Shown one piece after another: positions 37,214-45,614 of a stretch of DNA of 64,000 nt (positions are counted from its first letter, which is position 1; every line of letters begins with the position of its first letter). The stretch comes from Novosphingobium nitrogenifigens DSM 19370 (GTDB taxonomy: Bacteria; Pseudomonadota; Alphaproteobacteria; Sphingomonadales; Sphingomonadaceae). The notes beneath the pieces are model-generated. The model was not told the origin of the DNA. It worked only from the letters and a program-made list of their open reading frames with translations, and searched no databases. A program made the translations under genes and the position numbers. The stretch is from positions 62,001-126,000 of the forward strand of contig NZ_GL876934.1 of assembly GCF_000192575.1 (NCBI RefSeq), read 5' to 3'.

Positions 37214-37531
37214 CTATTGCCGCAGCTTCTTCGCCGCCTGAGAGGCCTTGACGGAAACGTCGTCGACGGCATCGGCCGCCGCGCCCTTGCCCTTGGCGAC
37301 CAGTTCCTTGCCCACAGCCTGCGCACTGTCGGCCGTATCCTGCGCCGCTCCGCTCAGACGCGCCATGTCAGCGTCGAGCCGTGCATCCGCATGACGCGTC
37401 GATGTTTCCTCGGGCGTCGGTTCGGCCTGTCCAGCGTCCCCGTCCTTGTGACACCCCGCCAGGGTAAAGACGACAGCAAGGCCGATCGCGGCCGTCCAGG
37501 CGAGCACACGATTGCGTCGTTCGTTCATCAT
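37214..37531 (-). CDS. Small lipoprotein
   Basis: The 105-residue protein has a signal peptide with lipobox FTLAGC (Cys26 or nearby), then a polar helical part rich in Ala, Lys and Asp ending KKLRQ. AGGA precedes ATG 37531. It lies 92 bases behind the GlsB-like gene, with a long-loop hairpin between them, so it may share its stress promoter. Confidence 0.75.
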   Translation of the reverse strand: MMNERRNRVLAWTAAIGLAVVFTLAGCHKDGDAGQAEPTPEETSTRHADARLDADMARLSGAAQDTADSAQAVGKELVAKGKGAAADAVDDVSVKASQAAKKLRQ

Positions 37532-37575
37532 AACATTGTCCTTCGTGCATGGCGCTTGGGCAGATCCTCCCCCGG

Positions 37576-37621
37576 GGCGCAATGGTCCGGAGAAAAGGGG
37601 GGAAAACCAGACCATTGCGCC
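37576..37621 (-). other. Long-loop hairpin between two envelope genes
   Basis: GGCGCAATGGTC (37576-37587) and GACCATTGCGCC (37610-37621) are perfect 12-base arms around a 22-base A/G-rich loop. It lies directly after the GlsB-like gene stop. No U-tract follows on the minus strand, so it may stabilise or partly terminate the message. Confidence 0.5.
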
Positions 37622-37623
37622 GT

Positions 37624-37875
37624 TCAGCGCAGCGAGCCGCGCCGAAACAGGTTGACCAGCCCCAGCAGCACGATCGCCCCGATCAACGAGACCGAGAACG
37701 TGCCGATGGTGAGCGGACTGTTGTTGATGTCGCCATGGGCAAACAGTGCCCCGCCGAGAAAGGCGCCGACCAGCCCGATGACGACATTGCCGAGCAGGCC
37801 GAAACTCTCGCGCATGATCATGCCGGCGATGGCACCGACAACGGCGCCCGTGACCAGCCAGATGAGGATACCCAT
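37624..37875 (-). CDS. GlsB/YeaQ/YmgE family membrane protein
   Basis: The 83-residue protein has three hydrophobic helices and the family pattern MGILIWLVTGAVVGAIAGMI, then FGLLGNVVIGLVGAFLGG. GGAGAG precedes ATG 37875. The family is small, Gly-rich and membrane-bound, and is often stress-induced in alphaproteobacteria. An EcfG-type promoter lies 33 bases upstream. Confidence 0.92.
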   Translation of the reverse strand: MGILIWLVTGAVVGAIAGMIMRESFGLLGNVVIGLVGAFLGGALFAHGDINNSPLTIGTFSVSLIGAIVLLGLVNLFRRGSLR

Positions 37876-37907
37876 GATCGCTCTCCATTGCTTGTCTTGC
37901 ATTGAGT

Positions 37908-37932
37908 AACAGGGCAAAAGCCCGAATGTTCC
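37908..37932 (-). promoter_or_regulatory. EcfG-type general stress promoter
   Basis: On the minus strand GGAAC (37932-37928) is followed after 17 bases by GTT (37910-37908). This matches the EcfG consensus GGAAC-N16/17-GTT. It is correctly placed for the GlsB-like gene, and ecfG is in this same window. Confidence 0.6.
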
Positions 37933-37954
37933 ATCGGTCCGGACGGAGACGACC

Positions 37955-38278
37955 ATGCCGTCAGGCAAAACGCCCGCGACCGGGCATTGGCGAACGCGGC
38001 GGCTGTTCCGGTTCGCGCCCATCGTCGCCGCGATCACGGCGCTGCCGCTGGGCGGCTGTTCCGACACCAGGACATGGCACGGCTATTTCTATGAAAACGT
38101 GCTGGTGAACGGGGCCGCCGAACTGTCGGTCCCCTATCCCGACGCGCGCAGCTGCCTTGCCGGAATGCGGGCCTACATGACCAAGGCGCCGCCCAATTCC
38201 GGCTTTGCCTGCGCGCGCGGCTGCCCCGAACCGATGTCGGGCGGCATCATTGCCGATTGCCGCGAAGTCGTGCGGTGA
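37955..38278 (+). CDS. Small putative lipoprotein of unknown function
   Basis: The 107-residue protein has a basic N-terminus, a hydrophobic helix and a lipobox-like PLGGC (Cys35), then a Cys-containing mature part (ARSCLAGMRAY, ACARGCPEP). The spacing of cysteines could allow two disulfides. It stops two bases before the sensor kinase ATG, so the two are probably cotranscribed. No family recognised. Confidence 0.65.
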   Translation: MPSGKTPATGHWRTRRLFRFAPIVAAITALPLGGCSDTRTWHGYFYENVLVNGAAELSVPYPDARSCLAGMRAYMTKAPPNSGFACARGCPEPMSGGIIADCREVVR

Positions 38279-38280
38279 CC

Positions 38281-39756
38281 ATGGCTGAGCCCGAACAAGT
38301 CACCGAGCAGGAGCGTCGCGCGCTTCGCGGCACGATCACCCGATTTCTGACGGTCGGTCTGGTCGCACTGGTCGGCATTGTCGCCTCGGGCGGCGTACTC
38401 ATGTCGATGAACCAGAGACAGATCGAGCTGATCGGCCACAGCTATCAGGTGGAGCGCGAAATCGCCAATATCCGCCTTGCCGTCGCGAGACTGGTGGCGG
38501 TGAGCCGGGAACCGCATGGCCGGAAGGGGCCTTCCGCCCTTCTCGCACGAGCACCGGTCGAGGCGGGCCTCAGCCTTGCAACGGAGCGCCTGTCCGACCT
38601 CTCGCGCGACAATCCCCGGCAACAGGCGCGCATCGTCATGCTGACCGATGCCGCCCGCAAGGCCGAACGCAATGCCAGCGCCGGAGCCGTGCTCGACGAT
38701 ACCGGCGGCTATCTCAGCCCCGACCCGACCGTGCTCGTCAACCGACTGTGCGATGTCATGGCGGCCGAGGAAAGCCGCCTGCTCGACTTGCGCATCGCCC
38801 GCCTGCGCGACATCGACAACGGGCTCTACGTCATTCTCGGCCTTGCGGGCGTGCTGCTGGCCGTGGTCGGCGCGCTGATCTTCACCACCCTGCGAAGCTA
38901 TACCCGCGAGCTTTCCGCCTCGCACGAAGCCCTGCACGAAGCGAACGAAGGGCTCGAGGCGGCGGTGCAGGAGCGGACCGCCGAATTGAAGCGCGCCAAT
39001 GCCGAGATCCAGCGCTTTGCCTATATCGTCAGCCACGACTTGCACTCGCCACTGGTCAATATCCTGGGCTTCACGTCGGAACTGGAAGCCGCCAATGCCG
39101 TGCTCCATGCGGCACTGGACAAGGCCCGGACCGAAAGGCCGGACAGCATCGATCCCACGACCTGCGTCGTGATCGAAGAAGACATGCCCGAAGCGATCCA
39201 TTTCATCCGCAGTTCTTCGGCCAAGATGGACCGGCTCATCAATGCGATCCTCGAACTGTCCCGGCTGGGCCACCGCACGTTGCGCCCCCAATGGATCGAG
39301 CTGGGCACGCTGTGCCATGCCGTTGCCGACACCATGCAAGTGCGGCTGGCCGAAAGCGGGGGCGAACTCGTTCTCGACGAACCGATGCCCGAAATCCTGA
39401 GCGACCGGCTCTCGATCGAACAGATCATCGCCAACCTCGTCGAGAACGCGATCAAGTACGCCCATCGCGACCGCCCCCCGCACGTGCGCGTCACTGCGCG
39501 GCGCAGCGGCCCCGATGTCGTCATCGAAGTCGCCGACAATGGCCGAGGCATTTCCGAAAAGGATCACGACCGCGTCTTCGACCTGTTCCGGCGATCGGGG
39601 CCACAGGACCGCGAGGGCGAAGGGATCGGCCTTGCCCATGTCCGGGGGCTTGCCCACCGGCTCGGCGGGACGGTCGCGCTGCGCTCAAAGCCGGGCGTGG
39701 GCTCCACGTTCACGGTGACATTGCCCGTCCACTATCAGGCCGCCGATCCGTCCTGA
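38281..39756 (+). CDS. Sensor histidine kinase with CHASE3-like sensor
   Basis: The 491-residue protein has a membrane helix at about 21-43, a periplasmic helical region with the CHASE3-type AAEESRLLDLRIARL stretch, a second helix at about 182-203, then a coiled coil, a HisKA domain with phospho-acceptor His252 (IVSHDLHSPLVNI) and a HATPase domain (ENAIKYA, DNGRGI, GEGIGLAHV). It begins the three-gene phosphorelay here. Signal unknown. Confidence 0.93.
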   Translation: MAEPEQVTEQERRALRGTITRFLTVGLVALVGIVASGGVLMSMNQRQIELIGHSYQVEREIANIRLAVARLVAVSREPHGRKGPSALLARAPVEAGLSLATERLSDLSRDNPRQQARIVMLTDAARKAERNASAGAVLDDTGGYLSPDPTVLVNRLCDVMAAEESRLLDLRIARLRDIDNGLYVILGLAGVLLAVVGALIFTTLRSYTRELSASHEALHEANEGLEAAVQERTAELKRANAEIQRFAYIVSHDLHSPLVNILGFTSELEAANAVLHAALDKARTERPDSIDPTTCVVIEEDMPEAIHFIRSSSAKMDRLINAILELSRLGHRTLRPQWIELGTLCHAVADTMQVRLAESGGELVLDEPMPEILSDRLSIEQIIANLVENAIKYAHRDRPPHVRVTARRSGPDVVIEVADNGRGISEKDHDRVFDLFRRSGPQDREGEGIGLAHVRGLAHRLGGTVALRSKPGVGSTFTVTLPVHYQAADPS

Positions 39757-39795
39757 ACCTTGCACCCAATACCGTTTTGAAGGAAACCCACCCGC

Positions 39796-40236
39796 ATGAC
39801 CGGCGAACGATCCGTCACCATCATCATGATCGAGGATGACGAAGGTCATGCCCGCCTGATCGAAAAGAACGTCCGGCGCGCGGGGATCCACAACCGGATC
39901 GTCCATTTCACCGACGGCACCACTGCGCTCGACCACATCCTGCATGACGAAGCAGGCCCCCGCCGCAACGGCCCGGCCCTGATCCTGCTCGACCTCAACC
40001 TTCCGGACATGAGCGGAACCGAAATCCTCGCCCGGATCAAGGCGGACGAGGATTTGCGCCGGATGCCGGTCGTCATCCTGACCACCACCGACGACCGCCA
40101 CGAGATCGAACGGTGCTACGATCTGGGCTGCAACGTCTACATCACGAAGCCGGTCAATTACGAGAATTTCGCCACCGCGATCCTGCAACTCGGCCTGTTC
40201 CTGTCGGTGATCCAGATTCCCGGCAGCGCGCTGTGA
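39796..40236 (+). CDS. Single-domain response regulator (Rcp1-like)
   Basis: The 146-residue protein is a lone receiver with the acidic pair in IEDDEGHA, phospho-acceptor Asp66 (ILLDLNLPDMSG) and the conserved Lys in ITKPVNY. It has no output domain. Its stop overlaps the next start by one base. It probably shuttles phosphate between the flanking kinases, as Rcp1-like receivers do. Confidence 0.93.
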   Translation: MTGERSVTIIMIEDDEGHARLIEKNVRRAGIHNRIVHFTDGTTALDHILHDEAGPRRNGPALILLDLNLPDMSGTEILARIKADEDLRRMPVVILTTTDDRHEIERCYDLGCNVYITKPVNYENFATAILQLGLFLSVIQIPGSAL

Positions 40237-41282
40237 TGCCCAATTCCGGCTCGCGCATTCTCTACGTCGACGACGATCCCGGCCTGTGCCGACTGGCACA
40301 GCGGAAACTGGAACGCATGGGTTTCGTCGTCGAACTCGCCCATGGCGGCGAAGCCGCGCTCGAGGCGATCGGGGATCGGCCGTTCGATCTGGTCGCGCTC
40401 GACCATTACATGCCGGGACAGGACGGCGCCACGACGCTGGCGCAGCTGATGGAGCTGCCCTCGCCCCCGGCCGTCGTCTATGTCACCGGAACGCAGGAAA
40501 CCCACGTCGCGGTTCAGGCCTTGAAGGCAGGCGCGGCCGACTATGTCGTCAAATCGACCAGCGAGGATTTCTTCGACCTGCTCGGCCGCACGATCAACCA
40601 GGCGCTCGATGCCCGCCGCCTGAAAGCGGAAAAGGACCGGGCGGAACAGCACTTGCGCGAAACCAATGCCCAGCTCGAGGCAATGCTGGTCGAAATGAAC
40701 CATCGCGTCGCCAACAGCCTGCAGATGATCTCCTCGCTCGTCAGCCTTCAGGCTCGGCGCGCCAGCGGCGAAGAGGCCCAGACGATTCTGATGGACATGC
40801 GCCGCCGCATCGATGCCGTTGCGCGCGTCCATCGCCAGCTCTATGCCGATGGCGGCGGGGGAACCCGCATCTGCATGGCGGCCTATGCCCACGCGCTGGG
40901 CCGGGACCTGACCGACAGTTTCGGGCTCGATGCCGGTCGCCGAAGGATCCGCGTCCTTGCCGAACCGATGGAACTGCCGACGGCGACCGCGATTTCGCTC
41001 GGCATCCTTGCCAACGAACTGGTCAGCAATGCCTGCAAATATGCCTATGCCGACGATGCGGAAGGCGAAGTGCGGGTCCGCTTCGAGCCGATCGGCAGCG
41101 ACGGCTATCGCCTGACGGTCGAAGATGACGGCGCTGGCTGGGACGAGAACAATGCCGCGCGGGGGACCGGAATCGGGTCACAGATGATCCGCGCCATCGC
41201 CGAGGGACTCGGGGCACGCTTCTGCCGGAGCAACAGTGCCACCGGGGTACGCGCGATCATCGAAAAATTACCTCCGGAATGA
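40236..41282 (+). CDS. Receiver-HisKA_2 hybrid kinase (PakF-like layout)
   Basis: The 348-residue soluble protein has a receiver domain (Asp56 in LVALDHYMP, Lys106) followed by a HisKA_2 dimerisation helix with phospho-acceptor His156 (EMNHRVANSLQMISSLVSLQ) and a HATPase domain (ANELVSNACKYAY, DDGAGW). The order receiver-then-kinase is that of PakF, one of the HisKA_2/HWE kinases that activate PhyR in Sphingomonas. PhyR is about 2.3 kb downstream. Activation of PhyR is inferred. Confidence 0.88.
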   Translation: MPNSGSRILYVDDDPGLCRLAQRKLERMGFVVELAHGGEAALEAIGDRPFDLVALDHYMPGQDGATTLAQLMELPSPPAVVYVTGTQETHVAVQALKAGAADYVVKSTSEDFFDLLGRTINQALDARRLKAEKDRAEQHLRETNAQLEAMLVEMNHRVANSLQMISSLVSLQARRASGEEAQTILMDMRRRIDAVARVHRQLYADGGGGTRICMAAYAHALGRDLTDSFGLDAGRRRIRVLAEPMELPTATAISLGILANELVSNACKYAYADDAEGEVRVRFEPIGSDGYRLTVEDDGAGWDENNAARGTGIGSQMIRAIAEGLGARFCRSNSATGVRAIIEKLPPE

Positions 41283-41479
41283 TGACCAATCCGGTGAACC
41301 TGTGACGTTTTTACAACAAAATCCATGTGTTGAAATTTTTTTTGGGCTTGAGAGCCCCTTCATGCAACAAATTTGATCCCAAGCACTTTTCCTTCCGAAC
41401 GCTGGTCAGTAGGCACGCGCACCCGGGCTTCAGCCCCGGACCCTTTGCCCCCCGGCTTCATTGAAAAGAAGGGAAAACC

Positions 41480-42577
41480 ATGAAAAAACTAGTCGTAGCC
41501 GCGGTTCTCGCGTCCACGTCGCTTGCCGGAACCGCCGCCCATGCGCGCGACACCGGCCCCTACGTCATGATCGAAGGTGGCGGCGTCAAGAACGAACAGA
41601 CCAATGTGAACGGCCCCGAAGGCGACGTTCACTCGGACCACTTCAAGACCGGCTGGGAAGCTGGCGGCGTTCTCGGTTACGACTTCGGTCACTTCCGTCT
41701 TGAAGCTGAAGGTTTCCACCACGAAACCCACCTGAGCGTGCTCGAAAACGGCGCCGGCCGCTTCACCAACGGCAACGGCGCTTCGGGCAAGGCCACCGCG
41801 ACCGCAGCCATGGCCAATGCGCTGTTCAGCGTCGGCCACTGGGGCGGCATCAAGGCCTATGCCGGCGGCGGCGTGGGCTGGGCTCGCACCTCGCTGAGCG
41901 AATACGCACCTGAATCGGCTTACATCCACGATCACGACAGCGGCTTTGCATGGCAGCTGATCGGCGGCGTGACCATGCCGATCACGCGCACGATCGATTT
42001 CGGCCTGCGCTATCGCTACTTCCGCCCCGATGGCGCGGATCACTTCACCGCTTCGGACGGCACCGTGCACCAGGCACAGCTGACCTCGCACTCGCTGCTG
42101 GGCACGCTGAGCTTCAACTTCGGCAAGGCGAGCCACTCGGCTCCGGTCGAAACCCAGGCTCCGCCGCCGCCCCCGCCGCCGCCGCCCCCGCCGCCTCCCC
42201 CGCCGCCCCCGCCGCCGGCTCCGGTCTGCAACAAGGGCCCGTACATCGTGTTCTTCGACTGGAACAAGTCGGACATCACGACCGAAGCGGCAACGATCCT
42301 CGACAACGCGATCACCGCGTATGGCAACTGCGCCAGCGTTCCGATCGAACTCGACGGCTACACCGACCGCTCGGGCAGCCCGAAGTACAACCTCGGCCTG
42401 TCGGCTCGCCGCAACGCCTCGGTTCAGGCTTACCTGACCGCTCACGGCGTCCCGGCTGCCGAAATCGCCACCAAGGCCTTCGGCGAAGCCAATCCGCGCG
42501 TCCCGACCGAAGACGGCGTGCGCGAACTGCAGAACCGTCGCGTGGAAATCACCTACGGTCCGGGTTCGGGCAACTGA
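41480..42577 (+). CDS. OmpA-family outer membrane protein
   Basis: The 365-residue protein has a signal peptide (MKKLVVAAVLASTSLAGTAAHA), an eight-strand beta-barrel like OmpA/Omp25 (GPYVMIEGGGVKNE to LLGTLSFNFGK), a run of 19 prolines (codons 42161-42217), and a C-terminal OmpA domain (YIVFFDWNKSDIT; ELDGYTDRSGSPKYNLGLSARR). It links the outer membrane to peptidoglycan. A strong terminator follows. GAAGGGAAA precedes the ATG. Confidence 0.95.
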   Translation: MKKLVVAAVLASTSLAGTAAHARDTGPYVMIEGGGVKNEQTNVNGPEGDVHSDHFKTGWEAGGVLGYDFGHFRLEAEGFHHETHLSVLENGAGRFTNGNGASGKATATAAMANALFSVGHWGGIKAYAGGGVGWARTSLSEYAPESAYIHDHDSGFAWQLIGGVTMPITRTIDFGLRYRYFRPDGADHFTASDGTVHQAQLTSHSLLGTLSFNFGKASHSAPVETQAPPPPPPPPPPPPPPPPPPPAPVCNKGPYIVFFDWNKSDITTEAATILDNAITAYGNCASVPIELDGYTDRSGSPKYNLGLSARRNASVQAYLTAHGVPAAEIATKAFGEANPRVPTEDGVRELQNRRVEITYGPGSGN

Positions 42578-42648
42578 TCGCCGCGACCTGCGGCGGGCCC
42601 GTCCCGCCGCAGGTCAGCGACCGGTGTCGTCAGGATCTGACGCAAAAG

Positions 42649-42679
42649 AAAAGGGGCCGGGAAACCGGCCCCTTTTTTT
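42649..42679 (+). terminator. Terminator after the OmpA-family gene
   Basis: AAAAGGGGCCGG, loop GAAA, CCGGCCCCTTTTTTT: a GNRA-capped stem followed by seven Ts. It also separates this gene from the convergent ecfG gene. Confidence 0.92.
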
Positions 42680-42706
42680 GGGTTCCACAACGATGGAACG
42701 CGACCG

Positions 42707-43357
42707 TCAGGCGACCAGCCGCTCGAGCACGTGGGGCGGCGCGATCGCCTGCAACTGTGCAAGGAAAGCGTCCAGCACTTCGCCCTTGAGCACAAAGTCC
42801 CGCCGCGCATCGGGCAAGGAGCCGCTTTCGATGGTCGCGGAAAGGGCCGCACGCGCACGGGCGATCCGGCTCTTGATCGTGCCGATCGCGACGCCGCAGA
42901 TTTCCGCCATTTCCTCGTAGCTTACATGCCCGATCGAAAAGAGCACGAGCGCTTCACGCTGAGCCGCTGGCAAGAGCGCCAGTGCGCGCAGCACATCGGT
43001 CGCTTCGACACGGCCTTCCTGTCCGCCCTTGGTGCGCAAAGTCCGTTCCGCCATCTGCTCGTCATAGGCGCCGACGAACCGTTCGCGGCGGACTTCGCCG
43101 AGATAGACGTGGCGCAGGATCGTGAAAGTCCAGGCCCGGATACTGGTCCCGGCAATGAAACGGTCGCGCGCGGCCCATGCCTTGGCCAGTGCCTCTTGCG
43201 CCAGGTCGTCGGCGCGGTCGCGATCGCCGCACAACGAACGCGCATAGGCGCGCAGATGGGAAATGACCGACGTCAGTTCGACGTGAAATTCCGCGTCGGT
43301 CAGCCGGGGCAGGTTTTCCTCGCCCCCTTCGATCTCATGATCGGTGTGTTCGCTCAT
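42707..43357 (-). CDS. ecfG: ECF sigma factor of the general stress response (EcfG/ECF15 type)
   Basis: The 216-residue protein has sigma region 2 (LRAYARSLCGDRDRADDLAQ, then IRAWTFTILRHVYLGEVRRE) and region 4 (LPAAQREALVLFSIGHVSYE, then EMAEICGVAIGTIKSRIARA). These match EcfG-family sigma factors. It is divergent from phyR-nepR. In this system NepR holds EcfG inactive until phosphorylated PhyR captures NepR. GGAG before ATG 43357 supports the start. Confidence 0.88.
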   Translation of the reverse strand: MSEHTDHEIEGGEENLPRLTDAEFHVELTSVISHLRAYARSLCGDRDRADDLAQEALAKAWAARDRFIAGTSIRAWTFTILRHVYLGEVRRERFVGAYDEQMAERTLRTKGGQEGRVEATDVLRALALLPAAQREALVLFSIGHVSYEEMAEICGVAIGTIKSRIARARAALSATIESGSLPDARRDFVLKGEVLDAFLAQLQAIAPPHVLERLVA

Positions 43358-43420
43358 GATACGTGCTCCGCCTTGGTTGTCTTGCCCGGCACTACGGTCC
43401 CGAAAGGTTCTGCACGACGG

Positions 43421-43447
43421 GGAACATCCGCGCCGCCCAAGCGTATC
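43421..43447 (+). promoter_or_regulatory. Possible EcfG-type promoter upstream of phyR
   Basis: GGAAC (43421-43425) is followed after 16 bases by CGTATC, close to the GGAAC-N16/17-CGTT consensus but with an A in place of the last T. It points toward phyR, about 170 bases away, and would allow autoregulation. Confidence 0.35.
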
Positions 43448-43619
43448 GAAGGACCGACAGCCATGGCATGCAAAGACGGTTGACCGAGCCAACTTGACTA
43501 CAGGATTAATCGTGCAAGGCTGATCCCCGATCCGCGACGAACCGACCGCGGGAAGAGGATCAGCGGATCACGCAAGGACCGGTTCGCAAGGAATCGCACA
43601 AGGAAAGCCCGAGATCGAT

Positions 43620-44420
43620 ATGACGTTCGAGCAGACAACGACTCCTGACGATCCGCCCGTGGACGGCGATGGCCCGGGCATCGACGGGCTTTCCCGCAAT
43701 CTTCCCTATCTGCGGCGCTATGCCCGTGCGATCACCGGATCGCAGTCGCGCGGCGACCGCCTCGTCCAGACCATGCTCGAAGCCGCCGTACACGATCCGG
43801 CCCTGCTCGCGCGCATCGCACAAAGCCGGGTCGCCCTTTACCGGACCTTTTCGGAACGGGCCGCGGCCGGGGAGCCGGCAACGCCATCGCAGCTGGCCCG
43901 CGTTCCGACCCGGGCCCGCCACGCGCTTCTGCTCAACCGGCTGGAGGATTTCTCCCTTGCCGAAACTGCCGCCATTCTCGACGTGGACGAAGCGCAAGCC
44001 CGCGCGCTGGTTTCCGAAGCTCTCGACGACATTGCCAGCGAGGAAAGCGCGGACGTCCTTGTCATCGAGGACGAACCGCTGATCGCGGCGCATCTCATGG
44101 CCATCGTCGCCGATGCCGGGCACCGTCCGCTCGCCCATGCGACCACGGCGACAGCGGCCCGCGAGGCCTTTGAACGCTATCGCCCCGCCCTCGTGCTGAG
44201 CGATGTGCAACTGGCCGACGGCAGTTCGGGCATCGACGCGGTCGAGGACATCCTGCGCCTTGCCCCGGTTCCGGTGATCTTCGTGACCGGCTATCCTGAA
44301 AAACTGCTCACCGGCGAAGGGCCCGAACCGGCCTTCCTGATCCGCAAGCCATTCCGCGACGAGACGATCCATGCCACGATCAGTCAGGCGCTTTTCTTTG
44401 GAGCGCGACTGGCAGGATGA
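43620..44420 (+). CDS. phyR: General stress response regulator PhyR (sigma-like plus receiver)
   Basis: The 266-residue protein has an N-terminal EcfG-like domain (residues 25-140) and a C-terminal receiver with Asp195 (LVLSDVQLADG) and Lys243. The FAT GUY-type motif reads PVIFVTGYPEKLL at 218-230. When phosphorylated, the sigma-like domain binds NepR and frees EcfG. Its last four bases overlap nepR. Confidence 0.95.
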   Translation: MTFEQTTTPDDPPVDGDGPGIDGLSRNLPYLRRYARAITGSQSRGDRLVQTMLEAAVHDPALLARIAQSRVALYRTFSERAAAGEPATPSQLARVPTRARHALLLNRLEDFSLAETAAILDVDEAQARALVSEALDDIASEESADVLVIEDEPLIAAHLMAIVADAGHRPLAHATTATAAREAFERYRPALVLSDVQLADGSSGIDAVEDILRLAPVPVIFVTGYPEKLLTGEGPEPAFLIRKPFRDETIHATISQALFFGARLAG

Positions 44421-44638
44421 ACCCCAACGAACGCAATCCGTGCGACAGGACCTCTTTCGTGCCCCGATCACGCAAGTCCAAGACGCCCCCGCGACAGCCT
44501 CTGGAACAGCCGGAGTGGAGCCGTCACATCAAGGCCTATTACGATCAGGCCGCCAGCGAACCGATCCCGGATTCCTTCGTCAAGCTGATGGAAGACCTCG
44601 CCCGTGCGGCGAAGAAGGAGGATCCCTCGCGGAAATGA
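44417..44638 (+). CDS. nepR: Anti-sigma factor NepR
   Basis: The 73-residue protein has a disordered basic N-terminus and the NepR core WSRHIKAYYDQAASEPIPDS followed by FVKLMEDLARA, the two helices that clamp either EcfG or PhyR. It overlaps phyR by four bases (ATGA). In many relatives nepR is linked to ecfG; here it is in the phyR operon. Confidence 0.93.
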   Translation: MNPNERNPCDRTSFVPRSRKSKTPPRQPLEQPEWSRHIKAYYDQAASEPIPDSFVKLMEDLARAAKKEDPSRK

Positions 44639-44683
44639 CGCGAGGGGACCGGGCCGACGGACGCCTGCCCACGCAAGGAAAGC

Positions 44684-44710
44684 ATCGCCCCGGATCAGGT
44701 CCGGGGCGAT
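44684..44710. terminator. Bidirectional hairpin between convergent nepR and SDR genes
   Basis: ATCGCCCCGGA and TCCGGGGCGAT are perfect 11-base arms around a five-base loop. There is no long U-tract, but position between convergent genes suggests termination. Confidence 0.55.
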
Positions 44711-44754
44711 ACTGAGGACAGGTTGGCACTCATGGAGCCCCCTGCCCCCAAAGC

Positions 44755-45558
44755 TCAGTGCCCCGAAGGATCGGCAAAGTCGGTCGGGATCGCCCCGTTG
44801 ACGATCCCGCCGTCGATCGGCAACGGCGTGCCCACGACATAGTCCCCTGCCCGACTGGCAAGGAAGATCGCCCCGCCCGCCATGTCCTCGATCGTGCCGA
44901 CCCGGCCCGAAGGAATGCCCTCCGCCGACTTTTCCGGCGCCAGCTTCGCCGCCTTGTTCATTTCCGACGGGAATGCGCCAGGGCAAATGCAGCTGACGAC
45001 GATATCGTCCTTGATCAGGCGTGCGGCCATGCGGCGGGTGAGCTGGATCACGGCCGCTTTCGAGGCCTGATAGGAATAGGTTTCCCAGGGATTGAGCCGA
45101 AGCCCGTCAATCGAGGCGATGTTGATGACTTTGGCCAGATGCCCGGTGGCAGCCCCCGCCTTGAGCAGCCCGTACAGCTTTTGCGTGAGGAAAAACGGCG
45201 TCTTGACGTTGAGGTTCATCACCTTGTCCCAGCCCGCTTCGGGGAAGACCTCGAAATCCGCCCCCCACGCGGCACCCGCGTTGTTGACGAGAATGTCGAT
45301 CCGGCTTTCCCGCGCGGCGAGTTCGGCGGCAAGATCCTCGATCCCGGCCAGTGTCGAGATGTCGCCGGGCAAGGCGATGCACCGTTCGCCAAGCCGTGCG
45401 GCGGTTTCGGCCACGGCCTCGGCCTTGCGCGCGGTGATATAGACCCGCGCGGCTCCGGCGGCGAGGAACCCTTCGGCAATCATTTCGCCGATCCCGCGCG
45501 ATCCGCCGGTGACGACGGCCACACGCCCTTCAAGGCTGAACAGCCCGGAAAAATCCAT
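44755..45558 (-). CDS. Short-chain dehydrogenase/reductase
   Basis: The 267-residue classical SDR has TGGSRGIG at the N-terminus, NNAG, and the catalytic Ser with YSYQASK (Tyr and Lys). It is last in a minus-strand run with two acyl-CoA dehydrogenases, so it likely oxidises a hydroxyacyl intermediate of the same pathway. Confidence 0.92.
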   Translation of the reverse strand: MDFSGLFSLEGRVAVVTGGSRGIGEMIAEGFLAAGAARVYITARKAEAVAETAARLGERCIALPGDISTLAGIEDLAAELAARESRIDILVNNAGAAWGADFEVFPEAGWDKVMNLNVKTPFFLTQKLYGLLKAGAATGHLAKVINIASIDGLRLNPWETYSYQASKAAVIQLTRRMAARLIKDDIVVSCICPGAFPSEMNKAAKLAPEKSAEGIPSGRVGTIEDMAGGAIFLASRAGDYVVGTPLPIDGGIVNGAIPTDFADPSGH

Positions 45559-45614
45559 TATCTTCTCTCCCTTGCGATTGGCCCCCGACGAGCGATCTCA
45601 TCGGGGGTCCGGCA

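Noticed and set aside
41343-41360. GGGCTTGAGAGCCC hairpin near a T-run as a terminator
   Set aside because: On the plus strand the T-run precedes the stem, and on the minus strand the stem is followed by A residues, so it fits neither direction.
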